From Mucilaginibacter sp. dw_454 (GTDB lineage Bacteria > Bacteroidota > Bacteroidia > Sphingobacteriales > Sphingobacteriaceae), in assembly GCF_018449775.1 (NCBI RefSeq), contig NZ_JAAVVB010000006.1, positions 62,001 through 126,000 of the forward strand: DNA of 64,000 nt. The letters run 5' to 3'. Every line of letters starts with the position of its first letter. Within the stretch, counting starts at the first letter, position 1. A program made the translations under genes and the position numbers. The notes below the pieces were generated by a model. That model was not told the DNA's origin. It saw nothing but the letters and a program-made list of their open reading frames with translations, and ran no database searches. This document shows positions 16,339-25,001 of this stretch, in pieces.

Positions 16339-19300
16339 ATGAACAACTTTTTGAGAGGCATTATTAGCCTCTCCTTAAAAAATAAGTATCTCGTTTTATT
16401 TCTTTCAGGGGTATTAATTATAGCTGGGATAATAACTTTTAGGGAAATGCCTATAGAGGCTTACCCTGATGTTACCAGTACCCAGATAGTAGTGATTAGC
16501 CAATGGCCGGGTCAAAGTGCCGAACAGGTTGAAAAACTGGTTACCATCCCTTTGGAGATAGCCCTTAACCCGGTGCAGAAAAAGGTGAGCCTGCGTTCTA
16601 TCACTGTTTTTGGATTGAGTTTGATAAAGGTAGAATTTGAAGACGGCGTAACTGATCCTGAGGGGCGGCAGCAAATAATGAATTTATTAGGCAATGCCGA
16701 TTTGCCAGGCGGTGTCAGCCCTTCGGTACAGCCCCCCACAGGCCCCACCTGCGAAGTATTCAGGTACACCCTTAAAAGTTCTGTAAGGGCCCCAACCGAA
16801 CTAAAAACCATGCAGGACTGGGTGATAGAAAGGCGCTTAGAGGCCGTTCCGGGTGTTGCTGAAGTCGACGGCTTTGGCGGGAAATCAAAAATGTATGAAA
16901 TAACGGTCGACCCGGGAAAACTTGCCAGCCTGGGACTAACCCCATTAGATGTATTTACGGCCTTACAAAAAACCAATGTTAATGTTGGTGGCGACATCAT
17001 CACGGAAAATAACCAGGCCTTTGCCGTAAGGGGGATCGGCTTATTGAAGGATACCCATGATATAGAAAATGTCATTGTCAGTAACAACAACGGCGTACCG
17101 CTGCTGGTGAAGGATGTGGCTACCGTATCCCTGACAAATGTGCCCAGGCTGGGCTGGATAGCGCGGGACAACGCAATAATTCATAAAGATGGCAAAAGAG
17201 AAACAGCGGACGAGGAAGACGTTGTACAAGGCATCATCGTGATCCGTAAAGATGCAAACCCTACCGTAGTAACCAACGCGGTTAAAAAGGAAATTGACAA
17301 CATCAACAATAATATACTGCCGGCTGATACCAAATTAATACCTTTTTACGATAGGACAAATCTGATAGACTACGCCACCCATACGGTGTTGCATAACCTG
17401 ATTGAGGGCATATTGCTGGTAACCTTGCTGGTTTCATTGTTCATGTTTAATTGGCGAACAACGCTCATTGTTGCTATCATTATCCCCATGGCACTGCTCT
17501 TTGCCTTCATTTGCCTGCACATTATGGGGATGTCGGCCAACCTGCTTTCGCTTGGCGCGGTAGATTTTGGGATTATTATTGACGGGGCCGTCGTCATGGT
17601 GGAGGGTATGTTTGTGGTACTCGATCATAAAGCCCGTGAAATGGGGATGGACCGTTTTAACAAAATGGTTAAAACAGACTTGATCACAGATAATGGCGCG
17701 CAGTTTGGTAAAACCATCTTTTTTGCCAAAGTGATCATTATCACCGGATTGCTGCCGGTGTTTGCCTTTCAGCGGGTAGAAGGAAAAATGTTTTCGCCAC
17801 TGGCGTATACCCTTGGCTTTGCATTGCTTGGCGCTTTAATTACCACGCTTACCCTGGTGCCGGTGCTTATCAGCATGCTGCTTAATAAAAATGTACATGA
17901 AAAGAAAAATCCTTTTGTACATGGTTTAACCAGCTTCATGCTGTCGGGTTTTACAAAAGCCTTCAAATACAAAAAAACTGTAGTTACGCTGTCCTTAGTC
18001 GCAATGGCCGTCGGCTTATATAGCTTTAAGTTTTTAGGCAGTGAATTTTTGCCCAAACTGGATGAGGGCGCGATATGGTTAAGGGTGGAGCTGCCTTACA
18101 GTATATCGCTCGACAGATCAGTAGAAATGGCAAAACAAATACGTAAAACATTGCTGACTTTTCCGCAGGTGCAGTCTGCGATCTCGCAAGTTGGAAGGCC
18201 CGATGACGGAACAGATGTTCAGGGCTTTTACATTGATGAGTTTAATATAAAGCTGTATCCCGAGGATGACTGGAAACCAAAGATCACGAAGGACGAACTC
18301 ATCAAACAGATACAGGCGAAATTTCCAAACCTTGATCTTAACTTCTCTCAACCTATTGAGGATAACGTGGATGAAGCGATCTCGGGTGTTAAGGGTTCTA
18401 TTTGCGTAAAAATATACGGCGATTCATTAAATTACTCAGAACCTAAAATAGCGGAAATTTACAACATATTAAAAGGGGTGAGGGGTATGGACGATCTGGG
18501 CGTTATAAAAAACACCGGCCAGCCCGAAGTAGATATTACCCTTGACCAGCAAAAGATGGCCCAGTATGGCGTGGCCAGTGCCGATGCAAATACAGTAATT
18601 GCCATGGCTATAGGCGGCCAGGCGGCTTCTACTTTATATGAAGGCGTAAGGACATTCGACATCAGGATCCGTTTCCCTGAAGCATACCGTAAAACAACTG
18701 GCGATATAGGCAACCTGCTGGTGCCTACGGCAAGCGGGGCAAAGGTGCCGATAAAGGAAATAGCAAGTATAACAAGAAAAACAAGCCTTTGTTATTTGCT
18801 AAGAGAAGGGAACGAGCGGTTCGCCACCCTTAAATTTGCAGTGAGTGGTCGGGATATGGGCAGTACTGTTGCCGAGGCGCAGCAAAAAGTAAACGCAAAA
18901 GTCAAATTGAAACGGGGATACCGCATGGTGTGGCAGGGTGATTTCGAGAACGAGCAGCGCGCACGAAAACGCCTTATGCAGGTAGTGCCGATAAGTCTGG
19001 CGCTTATTTTCCTGTTGCTTTTTGTCATGTTCAGGAATTTTAAAGACGCCTTGTTGGTGTTCCTGAATGTGCCATTTGCTATAGTAGGGGGTATTATTGC
19101 ATTGATGATCACAGGGACTAATTTCAGTATTTCGGCAGGTATCGGATTTATTGCACTGTTTGGTATTTGTATCCAGGATGGGGTATTGCTAATGACTGTT
19201 TTTAAACAGAATCTCGAAAAAATGAAAGGGCAGGAGCAATCGCTTTATGCCTCAATGAAACTTGGCGTAAATTCAAGAATAAGGCCGGTTATGATGACGG

Positions 19301-19482
19301 CGCTTATGGCCGCTATTGGTTTGTTGCCGGCCGCAATTTCTCATGGCATTGGGTCTGAAAGTTCAAGGCCACTGGCAAGGGTTGTAATTGGAGGTATCCT
19401 TTGTGCGATGGTATTCAGCCTTTGGGTTTTCCCACTCATATTTGGATGGGCTTATAGAAAATCTGACGAAACTACCAGGTAA
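16339..19482 (+). CDS. CusA/CzcA-family heavy-metal efflux RND pump
   Basis: A 1047-residue, 12-helix RND protein. The start of TM1 and the loop motif REMPIEAYPDVTSTQ are typical of the HME subfamily. TM4 contains DFGIIIDGAVVMVEG (Asp409), the proton-relay motif found in CzcA-type divalent cation pumps. It would expel metal cations from periplasm or cytoplasm through the partners encoded just upstream. Spacing is 29 bp from the adaptor gene. A terminator follows at 19581. Whether the substrate is Co/Zn/Cd/Ni or Cu/Ag cannot be decided by eye. Confidence 0.92.
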   Translation: MNNFLRGIISLSLKNKYLVLFLSGVLIIAGIITFREMPIEAYPDVTSTQIVVISQWPGQSAEQVEKLVTIPLEIALNPVQKKVSLRSITVFGLSLIKVEFEDGVTDPEGRQQIMNLLGNADLPGGVSPSVQPPTGPTCEVFRYTLKSSVRAPTELKTMQDWVIERRLEAVPGVAEVDGFGGKSKMYEITVDPGKLASLGLTPLDVFTALQKTNVNVGGDIITENNQAFAVRGIGLLKDTHDIENVIVSNNNGVPLLVKDVATVSLTNVPRLGWIARDNAIIHKDGKRETADEEDVVQGIIVIRKDANPTVVTNAVKKEIDNINNNILPADTKLIPFYDRTNLIDYATHTVLHNLIEGILLVTLLVSLFMFNWRTTLIVAIIIPMALLFAFICLHIMGMSANLLSLGAVDFGIIIDGAVVMVEGMFVVLDHKAREMGMDRFNKMVKTDLITDNGAQFGKTIFFAKVIIITGLLPVFAFQRVEGKMFSPLAYTLGFALLGALITTLTLVPVLISMLLNKNVHEKKNPFVHGLTSFMLSGFTKAFKYKKTVVTLSLVAMAVGLYSFKFLGSEFLPKLDEGAIWLRVELPYSISLDRSVEMAKQIRKTLLTFPQVQSAISQVGRPDDGTDVQGFYIDEFNIKLYPEDDWKPKITKDELIKQIQAKFPNLDLNFSQPIEDNVDEAISGVKGSICVKIYGDSLNYSEPKIAEIYNILKGVRGMDDLGVIKNTGQPEVDITLDQQKMAQYGVASADANTVIAMAIGGQAASTLYEGVRTFDIRIRFPEAYRKTTGDIGNLLVPTASGAKVPIKEIASITRKTSLCYLLREGNERFATLKFAVSGRDMGSTVAEAQQKVNAKVKLKRGYRMVWQGDFENEQRARKRLMQVVPISLALIFLLLFVMFRNFKDALLVFLNVPFAIVGGIIALMITGTNFSISAGIGFIALFGICIQDGVLLMTVFKQNLEKMKGQEQSLYASMKLGVNSRIRPVMMTALMAAIGLLPAAISHGIGSESSRPLARVVIGGILCAMVFSLWVFPLIFGWAYRKSDETTR

Positions 19483-19580
19483 AATAAATAACAGAATTGT
19501 TTTTAGCGGATGTTAAAATCAGCATCAATCTGCAGCCATTTATATAAGATATAAACAACCCCTGATCAGGATTTCCAGTT

Positions 19581-19610
19581 AAGAGTGCGGCCAAAACCGC
19601 ACTCTTTTAT
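19581..19610 (+). terminator. Rho-independent terminator of the czc-like operon
   Basis: AAGAGTGCGG (19581-19590) and CCGCACTCTT (19597-19606) form a perfect 10-bp stem with a 6-nt loop followed by TTAT. It is about 100 bp after the pump stop codon. Confidence 0.85.
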
Positions 19611-19725
19611 TTTGATAAAAAAGGTTTTCAAATTGATAGTGTTTTTAAGTCTACATCCAGGCCGTTAAATAAATTTTATGGGTTTAAACGCTTTAAAGCA
19701 CATAATTGACCTTAACAAACCAAAT

Positions 19726-19742
19726 GGGCATTCTTTTGGCAC
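19726..19742 (+). promoter_or_regulatory. Candidate sigma-54 promoter of the acetyltransferase-deacylase pair
   Basis: GGGCATTCTTTTGGCAC contains GG (19727-19728) and GC (19739-19740) exactly 10 bp apart and shares GGCAT-N5-TGGCA with the elements at 8481 and 10318. The predicted start near 19752 is 45 nt upstream of the ATG at 19797. No clear enhancer palindrome was found in the 240 bp upstream. Confidence 0.5.
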
Positions 19743-19796
19743 CAACATAATTACAGTTAAAGGCAATTAGTGTCGCGACTGAAATAAACTTTATAA

Positions 19797-20342
19797 ATGG
19801 ACGAAGAACGAATAATTGTGAGGTCAGCCATACCGGCTGACGTGGTTTTTGCAGACGAAATTATCCAGGAAATGGAAAGTTCTGCTATAGTAAGAGGCTC
19901 TGGGATATCAAAAAGAACAGCCGCCTCAATAATAGAAAAAATTGATACGGGTAAAGCCATCGTCGCTTTGACAGAGCAGGGAGAGTGGGCCGGTTTCTCT
20001 TATGTTGAATGTTGGGACGAAGGTAAATTTGTATCGAACAGCGGTTTGATTGTATCGCCTAAGCATCGAAACCAGGGTGTTGCCTCTGCCATCAAAGAGC
20101 AAATATTTGAATTATCACGCAGAAAATATCCCGAAGCGATGGTGTTTAGTATCACCTCAGGCGCAGCCATCATGAAAATGAATACAAGGCTGGGTTTCGA
20201 GCCAGTTACGTATGCAGATATAGCGCAGGAAGCGCCCTTTTGGGATGGCTGCAAAAGTTGTGTTAATTATGACTTGTTGCAGAGCACCGGCCGTGTTAAC
20301 TGCTTGTGTACCGCCATGCTTTTTAATCCCAATAAAAATTAA
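19797..20342 (+). CDS. GNAT-family N-acetyltransferase, resembling the arginine-cluster acetyltransferase of Bacteroidota
   Basis: A 181-residue GNAT protein with the acetyl-CoA pyrophosphate loop (V)SPKHRNQGVASAIKE around residues 87-101, preceded by the strand SNSGLIV. The Cys-containing C-terminus (FWDGCKSCVNYDLL) resembles, from memory, the acetyltransferase that opens arginine-biosynthesis operons in this phylum and is thought to acetylate glutamate or ornithine-pathway intermediates. Here no other arg genes are adjacent, but an M20 N-acyl amino acid deacylase starts 10 bp downstream, giving an acetylation/deacetylation pair. Family call is firm; substrate is inferred. Confidence 0.75.
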   Translation: MDEERIIVRSAIPADVVFADEIIQEMESSAIVRGSGISKRTAASIIEKIDTGKAIVALTEQGEWAGFSYVECWDEGKFVSNSGLIVSPKHRNQGVASAIKEQIFELSRRKYPEAMVFSITSGAAIMKMNTRLGFEPVTYADIAQEAPFWDGCKSCVNYDLLQSTGRVNCLCTAMLFNPNKN

Positions 20343-20352
20343 GCCGATCATC

Positions 20353-21471
20353 ATGTTACAAGAAATTAAAAACTCATTTTCCAACCAGGAGGCATCCAGG
20401 TTGGAAGACGATGCGCTTTGGTTATTAAAAAGACTGATAGCTGTACCTTCAATGAGCGGTAATGAAAGTGAAACCGCCGATTTGATCCATGCATTTATGG
20501 CAAAGCGTGGGATAGCAACTCAACGCTTACACAATAATGTTTGGGCTTTCAATAAGTATTACCAACAGGATAAACCCACCATCCTGCTTAACTCTCATCA
20601 CGACACCGTAAAGCCTAACGGTGCATACACCAAAAATCCATATTTCCCTGAAATTGCAGGGGCGAAATTGTATGGCCTCGGAAGCAATGATGCGGGCGGC
20701 TGCCTGGTAGCTCTAATGGCAACTTTTATTCATTTTTACGACAGCCCTAGCTTGGCTTATAACCTGTGTTTTGCAGCTACTGCCGAAGAAGAAAACTTTG
20801 GCCCGAATGGATTAAAGGCGTTGTTGCCAGAATTGGGCAAGCTTGACTTTGCCATTGTTGGCGAGCCTACCGGTATGCAATTAGCCACTGCAGAAATGGG
20901 CTGTATGGTACTTGATTGTTCGACCCATGGTATTGCGGGCCATGCTGCCCGGAACGAGGGCGATAACGCCCTATATAAGGCGCTCGCAGATCTGCAGTGG
21001 TTCGCCAACTACCAGTTTCCCAAGCAATCAGCTTTTATGGGTCCGGTTAAAATGACGGTTACCCAGATAGGTGCCGGCATTCAACATAACATAGTCCCGC
21101 ATGAATGCCATTTTACCGTTGATGTTCGGTTAAGTGATTGTTATACCCCTGATGAGGTTTTGGGGATCATTAAAGAGCACACACATTGCGAGGTTGAAGC
21201 CAGGCCCGGCATATTCAAGCCGTCTTGTATGAATCAGCTGCATCCGCTGGTAAGGGCGGGAATGAATATCGGCTTAAAAACCTACAATTCTCCTACCAGT
21301 TCTGACCAGGGCTGGCTAGAAATACCATCGTTAAAAATGGGTCCCGGTGATTCGGCCCGTTCGCATATGCCCGATGAGTATATTTTTACCTGTGAAATAG
21401 CAGAGGGAATATCGATTTATATTAAGCTGCTGGACAGTCTGCTATATTGTTTGATCCACAACCCCGAATAA
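20353..21471 (+). CDS. M20-family metallopeptidase, ArgE/N-acetylornithine deacetylase-like
   Basis: A 372-residue dinuclear Zn hydrolase. The start at 20353 (MLQEIKN) is preferred over an upstream in-frame ATG at 20245 because that would overlap the acetyltransferase by about 100 bp. Motifs: LLNSHHDTVKP (first metal His and Asp), GLGSNDAGGCL (bridging Asp), TAEEENFGPNG (catalytic Glu and metal Glu), VGEPTG (metal Glu/Asp loop) and an internal dimerisation domain. It probably removes N-acetyl groups from amino acids such as N-acetylornithine. It is close behind the GNAT gene, forming a two-gene unit. Confidence 0.82.
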   Translation: MLQEIKNSFSNQEASRLEDDALWLLKRLIAVPSMSGNESETADLIHAFMAKRGIATQRLHNNVWAFNKYYQQDKPTILLNSHHDTVKPNGAYTKNPYFPEIAGAKLYGLGSNDAGGCLVALMATFIHFYDSPSLAYNLCFAATAEEENFGPNGLKALLPELGKLDFAIVGEPTGMQLATAEMGCMVLDCSTHGIAGHAARNEGDNALYKALADLQWFANYQFPKQSAFMGPVKMTVTQIGAGIQHNIVPHECHFTVDVRLSDCYTPDEVLGIIKEHTHCEVEARPGIFKPSCMNQLHPLVRAGMNIGLKTYNSPTSSDQGWLEIPSLKMGPGDSARSHMPDEYIFTCEIAEGISIYIKLLDSLLYCLIHNPE

Positions 21472-21938
21472 ATAAAGAGCATCTAATGAGAAGACTACAT
21501 TTTGCGGTTACCCTGTAGACACGGAAAAAACTTACTTCTTACCTGGTAAGCCAGGATAACAAAATACAAAATATGCTGATGTGATGTAGTATTGGCCCGA
21601 ATTTCTTTCATTTTCAATAAGTAAAACTGATGTTTGTAGGTTCATAACCTGCAATAAAGCTGATACTTCTTGTACAAATGTTATATGATCGTGCCTTTTT
21701 GCTTAAAGGCATCCTATTAGCGGTAAGTGATCATTTCGTGATATTACAAAATGTAATTTCCCTGGTCCGACTAATGGCAATCAGCCATTGTCATGTCAAT
21801 TGTGTTAGCTTATCAGAAATCCTCGATTCTAGGCTTTAAAAAGATTTTTTAAATATTCGACCCTTTAAAGGCAATGAAAACATGCATCAAAATGAAATAT
21901 TAAAAAATCATCTCGATGCATGTTATGTTTGTTAAATA

Positions 21939-21972
21939 ACAACTATAAGTAGCATAAATACAACTATAAGTA
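21939..21972. promoter_or_regulatory. Direct repeats, candidate operator
   Basis: ACAACTATAAGTA occurs at 21939-21951 and again at 21960-21972, start-to-start spacing 21 bp (two helical turns). The pair ends about 10 bp upstream of the -33 box of the next gene. A related string, TTAACTATAAGGA, follows that gene's stop codon near 22981. This is the best candidate binding site for the XRE protein or another regulator. Confidence 0.4.
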
Positions 21973-21982
21973 TCTGCATTTT

Positions 21983-22014
21983 TTTGATTCTGGAAATACG
22001 GCCGAATACCTTTG
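21983..22014 (+). promoter_or_regulatory. Bacteroidota sigma-A promoter
   Basis: TTTG at 21983-21986 (-33) and TACCTTTG at 22007-22014 (-7, consensus TAnnTTTG) are 20 bp apart. The start would be near 22020, 25 nt before the ATG at 22045. Confidence 0.65.
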
Positions 22015-22044
22015 CTGTGTCGAACCAAATAAAAAGATTTTACT

Positions 22045-22983
22045 ATGCTAAATACAAAAACGATCGGTAATAGAATTACCGAAGCACGAAAGAAAAAAAA
22101 CATGTCCCAGGTCGAACTTGCCGGGTTTCTATTTATCAGCCCGCAAGCAATAGGAAAATGGGAACGGGGAGAATCAAGCCCTGATATTATTACATTTAAC
22201 CGGCTCTCGGAAATCCTGGGCGTTGACCTGAACTATTTTTCGGAAAACTTCCAATCTGCAGACGATGAAAATGTTACTAAGCAACCCAGTGACAATAAAC
22301 AAAGTGCACAGGATATTGCTAACCCCTCTGGCACGCCGGAGCGCGGGGTGCAGATCAATCTCACTGCGGTCAACCTGGATGGGAGTGACTTCGCAGGTGT
22401 TATTCTCCATAAAGGAAAATTCAAAGCAAGCCCGTTGCGTGGTACCGACTTTACCGGCGCAGATTTGAGCGGAAGCTTATTTGAGGTCAGCAATGCGCAG
22501 GAAGCCAATTTTGACTGTGCAAATCTTACAGACTGCACCTTTTCCATCACTGACCTTACGGATGCGAGCTTCCGCAAATCCATCCTTGTCCGCACCGATT
22601 TCAACAAGTCGTCATTGGCCGGTACAAAATTTAAAGATGTAGAACTAACCAGTGTGAAGCTAACCATGATCGACCTTAGACAAACCATCTTCGAGAACTG
22701 CATTTTTAACGGCGTGGATTTCAAATATTCTGACCTGCGAGGAATGCGTTTTGAAGGGCATACCTTCATTGGTGTCCAGTTTGACAAGTCTGCGCTGAAT
22801 GATGTTTCATTTACGGGGGCGACGCTCAGGAACGTATCATTCCGCCTGCCTTTTTCCGTAACAAACAAATCTTACCGGGCTTTCAAAACCGTCTGCTTTG
22901 ACGGTGCGATAATGGATAAGCTAACCTATGCCGGGCTTAAGGGCCTATGGGTCGTCGATTTGTCAAAAGTTATAGTTATTTAA
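22045..22983 (+). CDS. XRE-family HTH fused to pentapeptide-repeat domain
   Basis: A 312-residue two-domain protein. Residues about 7-65 are an XRE/Cro-type helix-turn-helix (NRITEARKKKNMSQVELAGFL... SPQAIGKWERG). After a Gln/Asn/Ser-rich linker (about 68-105), residues 105-290 form tandem A(D/N)LXX-type pentapeptide repeats (for example FTGADLSGSLFE, ANLTDCTF, TDLTDASFRKS), which fold as a right-handed quadrilateral beta-helix. Pentapeptide domains of Qnr/MfpA proteins mimic DNA; in a DNA-binding regulator the repeat domain could serve dimerisation, partner binding or DNA mimicry. Direct repeats upstream suggest autoregulation. Function otherwise unknown. Confidence 0.82.
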   Translation: MLNTKTIGNRITEARKKKNMSQVELAGFLFISPQAIGKWERGESSPDIITFNRLSEILGVDLNYFSENFQSADDENVTKQPSDNKQSAQDIANPSGTPERGVQINLTAVNLDGSDFAGVILHKGKFKASPLRGTDFTGADLSGSLFEVSNAQEANFDCANLTDCTFSITDLTDASFRKSILVRTDFNKSSLAGTKFKDVELTSVKLTMIDLRQTIFENCIFNGVDFKYSDLRGMRFEGHTFIGVQFDKSALNDVSFTGATLRNVSFRLPFSVTNKSYRAFKTVCFDGAIMDKLTYAGLKGLWVVDLSKVIVI

Positions 22984-23121
22984 CTATAAGGAAGAATGAA
23001 TATGCATAACATGGAATCCCGGTGACAGGGTTATCAGAGAAATTTATAAAGGAGAGACCCAATAAATAAGTGGACCAACTTCAATAAACATGTGTCATAA
23101 ATAAGCATTCATTTAATTGTT

Positions 23122-23129
23122 TAAATTTG
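23122..23129 (+). promoter_or_regulatory. -7 promoter box of the AraC-type gene
   Basis: TAAATTTG matches TAnnTTTG. A -33 TTTG is not evident. A start near 23135 would give a very short leader to the TTG at 23152, supporting that start choice. Confidence 0.4.
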
Positions 23130-23151
23130 CTAATCTCTAATCTGAAAGGCA

Positions 23152-24012
23152 TTGGTAATTTATAATCTTCCTGACGATTTCAATTCAGCAGAAGAGCAAG
23201 GCAAACCGGTTATCATCCGTTCTCACCAGTCTTCTACCCGTTCGGCGAATAATAAAAGCATCATTCATCAAAACATGGTCGATATTATCATAGCCGGGAA
23301 AAAGACAATTATCGATGCTTACAATATTACATCACTTGAGGCTGGCGAAATAATGATCCTTTCTAAAGGCAGTTCTCTCATCTCTCAGGCACTCCCGCAA
23401 CAAGGCCCTTTTCATAATCTGGCGATCTATTTTACCAATGAAGTATTAGCCGACTTCTGGATCAAATATACAAGCGGGAGTAATGGGAGCTTAAAAGAGA
23501 ATGCCAAACAACCTTTTATCACTTACCATCAAGATGTATTCATCCGCAACTTTGTCAATTCAGTTTTGCTTTTATTAGAATTACCGGCGAAACTATCAGA
23601 TCAGCTTAAACTACTCAAGCTGGAAGAACTATTATTATATCTGTTTCAAACCAATCCTGAAAAATTACAATCGTTATCGATGATCGCAAAAGATAACGAG
23701 GAAATGCAATTACGAAAGGCAGCCGAAAGCCATATTACAACCCCGATCTCATTGGATGAATTAGCGTTTTTGTGCAATACCAGTCTTTCAACTTTCAAGC
23801 GTAAGTTTTTAAATATCTATGGCACATCTCCCCAGCGATGGTTAACCCGACAAAAAATGCATCTCGCTGCTAATCTCCTGAAACACCCGCAAGAACGCCC
23901 CGGCTCGGTCTATGCACAAGTTGGCTATGCCAATCAGTCGAGCTTTATTCTTGCCTTCAAAAAAGAGTACGGAGTTACACCAAAAGAGTATCAGTTGAGA
24001 AATTTGAGCTGA
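23152..24012 (+). CDS. AraC-family transcriptional regulator
   Basis: A 286-residue regulator. The C-terminal 100 residues contain two helix-turn-helix motifs of the AraC/XylS family: ISLDELAFLCNTSLSTFKRKF and a second ending SVYAQVGYANQSSFILAFKKEYGVTPKEYQ. The N-terminal part resembles a cupin-like effector domain. The likely initiator is TTG at 23152, because the first in-frame ATG (23275) would remove about 40 residues of the conserved N-terminal domain and a promoter -7 box lies just upstream. It may control the NTF2-like gene 86 bp downstream. Confidence 0.85.
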   Translation: MVIYNLPDDFNSAEEQGKPVIIRSHQSSTRSANNKSIIHQNMVDIIIAGKKTIIDAYNITSLEAGEIMILSKGSSLISQALPQQGPFHNLAIYFTNEVLADFWIKYTSGSNGSLKENAKQPFITYHQDVFIRNFVNSVLLLLELPAKLSDQLKLLKLEELLLYLFQTNPEKLQSLSMIAKDNEEMQLRKAAESHITTPISLDELAFLCNTSLSTFKRKFLNIYGTSPQRWLTRQKMHLAANLLKHPQERPGSVYAQVGYANQSSFILAFKKEYGVTPKEYQLRNLS

Positions 24013-24062
24013 TGGCTAAATAGTTTGACCTTTTGGCATTAAGCGACAGGTTAAATACCTGG

Positions 24063-24070
24063 TAACTTTG
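24063..24070 (+). promoter_or_regulatory. -7 promoter box of the NTF2-like gene
   Basis: TAACTTTG matches TAnnTTTG exactly; a TTTTG lies 28 bp upstream, slightly too far for an ideal -33. The start would be near 24076, 23 nt before the ATG. Confidence 0.4.
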
Positions 24071-24098
24071 GCCTATTATTTAATCAAATTTAAAAGCT

Positions 24099-24470
24099 AT
24101 GTCAAGGCAAATTAAATTACCCCAAGTTATCGAAACCTTTATCAAAGCAACTAATGACCATGACGGCGACACGTATCTCTCCACCTTTACAGAAGACGCC
24201 TTAGTCAACGATTTTGCCAGGAATTTCTGGGGTAAAGATCAAATCAAGAATTGGGCTGATAAGGAAATTATCGAGCCAAAAGTAACGTTTAAAGCAAACG
24301 GAATTGTTGAACATTACGGCGATTTTCTCGTAACCGCTCTTACCGACGGAAATTACGATAAATCCAAAGCTCCAGACCCAACCTATCTTGATTATTTTTT
24401 TACCGTTAAAAATGATAAGATCGTCAAAATGATCGTGATCAAAAACAAGGAAAAGAGTGCAAAAGTTTAA
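24099..24470 (+). CDS. NTF2/SnoaL-like small protein
   Basis: A 123-residue protein with the cone-shaped NTF2/SnoaL pattern: an N-terminal helix pair (VIETFIKATNDHDGDTYLSTFTEDALVND), then WGKDQIKNWADKEI and curved strands ending KNDKIVKMIVI. Members include ketosteroid isomerase-like enzymes and many of unknown role. It lacks a signal peptide, so it is cytoplasmic. The gene follows an AraC regulator in the same orientation and may be its target. No catalytic residue can be assigned with confidence. Confidence 0.75.
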   Translation: MSRQIKLPQVIETFIKATNDHDGDTYLSTFTEDALVNDFARNFWGKDQIKNWADKEIIEPKVTFKANGIVEHYGDFLVTALTDGNYDKSKAPDPTYLDYFFTVKNDKIVKMIVIKNKEKSAKV

Positions 24471-25001
24471 TGGCCGGAAGGTTAAGCAGAAGCATTAGGG
24501 TAAATTAGATACTCGTATCGTTTTGGAAATCACCACGCCGCCGACCCTGTTAACTTGATAGCCGATAAAGGTCACTGAAGAAAAAACCGGTCCTGGAGTA
24601 AATTACGCTACTGCGATTGTATCAATAAAACAATAATTTTTGATGCCGGTACTTTTAAAAGTTGTTCTGGGATTAATTCATAGTTCACTAATCCCTTTAA
24701 GGCCGTTTTCTCTGTAATTATCTGATAATTATATGGTTGCGATATTTAGTCGCGAACGCCTACGGATTCGAACCTACTTGAAATAGAGTAGTCACTTTTA
24801 AATGTTGTTGTGATTTTCCATTTGACTCTTAGATAGATTCAGATATCATTTGTATTTGCACCCGTCGTCGTTAGCTGATTATAATCATAATCACAGTAGT
24901 ATCAATCAATAATATAATGCGTAATTTATATTAACAACTGCTTGATTGTTTGGATATTACCGATTATATTTATATCGGTACGCGACTTAACCAATCTTAT
25001 C
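24471..25001. other. Intergenic region before the RHS operon
   Basis: 531 bp without a credible gene. A weak promoter candidate is TTTGAC at 24821-24826 with TATCATTTG at 24844-24852, which would give the RHS operon a leader of about 145 nt. A tRNA B-box-like string at 24765-24774 has no intact stems. Confidence 0.4.

Larger units (their letters stand above)
21472..22044. other. Intergenic region upstream of the XRE-pentapeptide gene
   Basis: 573 bp with no credible gene. The 3' end holds paired direct repeats and a Bacteroidota-type promoter, listed separately. The first 450 bp show nothing I can support. Confidence 0.5.

Noticed and set aside
23275..24012. ATG start for the AraC regulator at 23275
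   Set aside because: It would remove the first conserved part of the sensor domain; a -7 box and the frame support the TTG at 23152.
24765..24774. tRNA-like T-loop string GATTCGAACC
   Set aside because: Neither a T-stem nor acceptor or anticodon arms can be formed around it; it is at most a decayed fragment.
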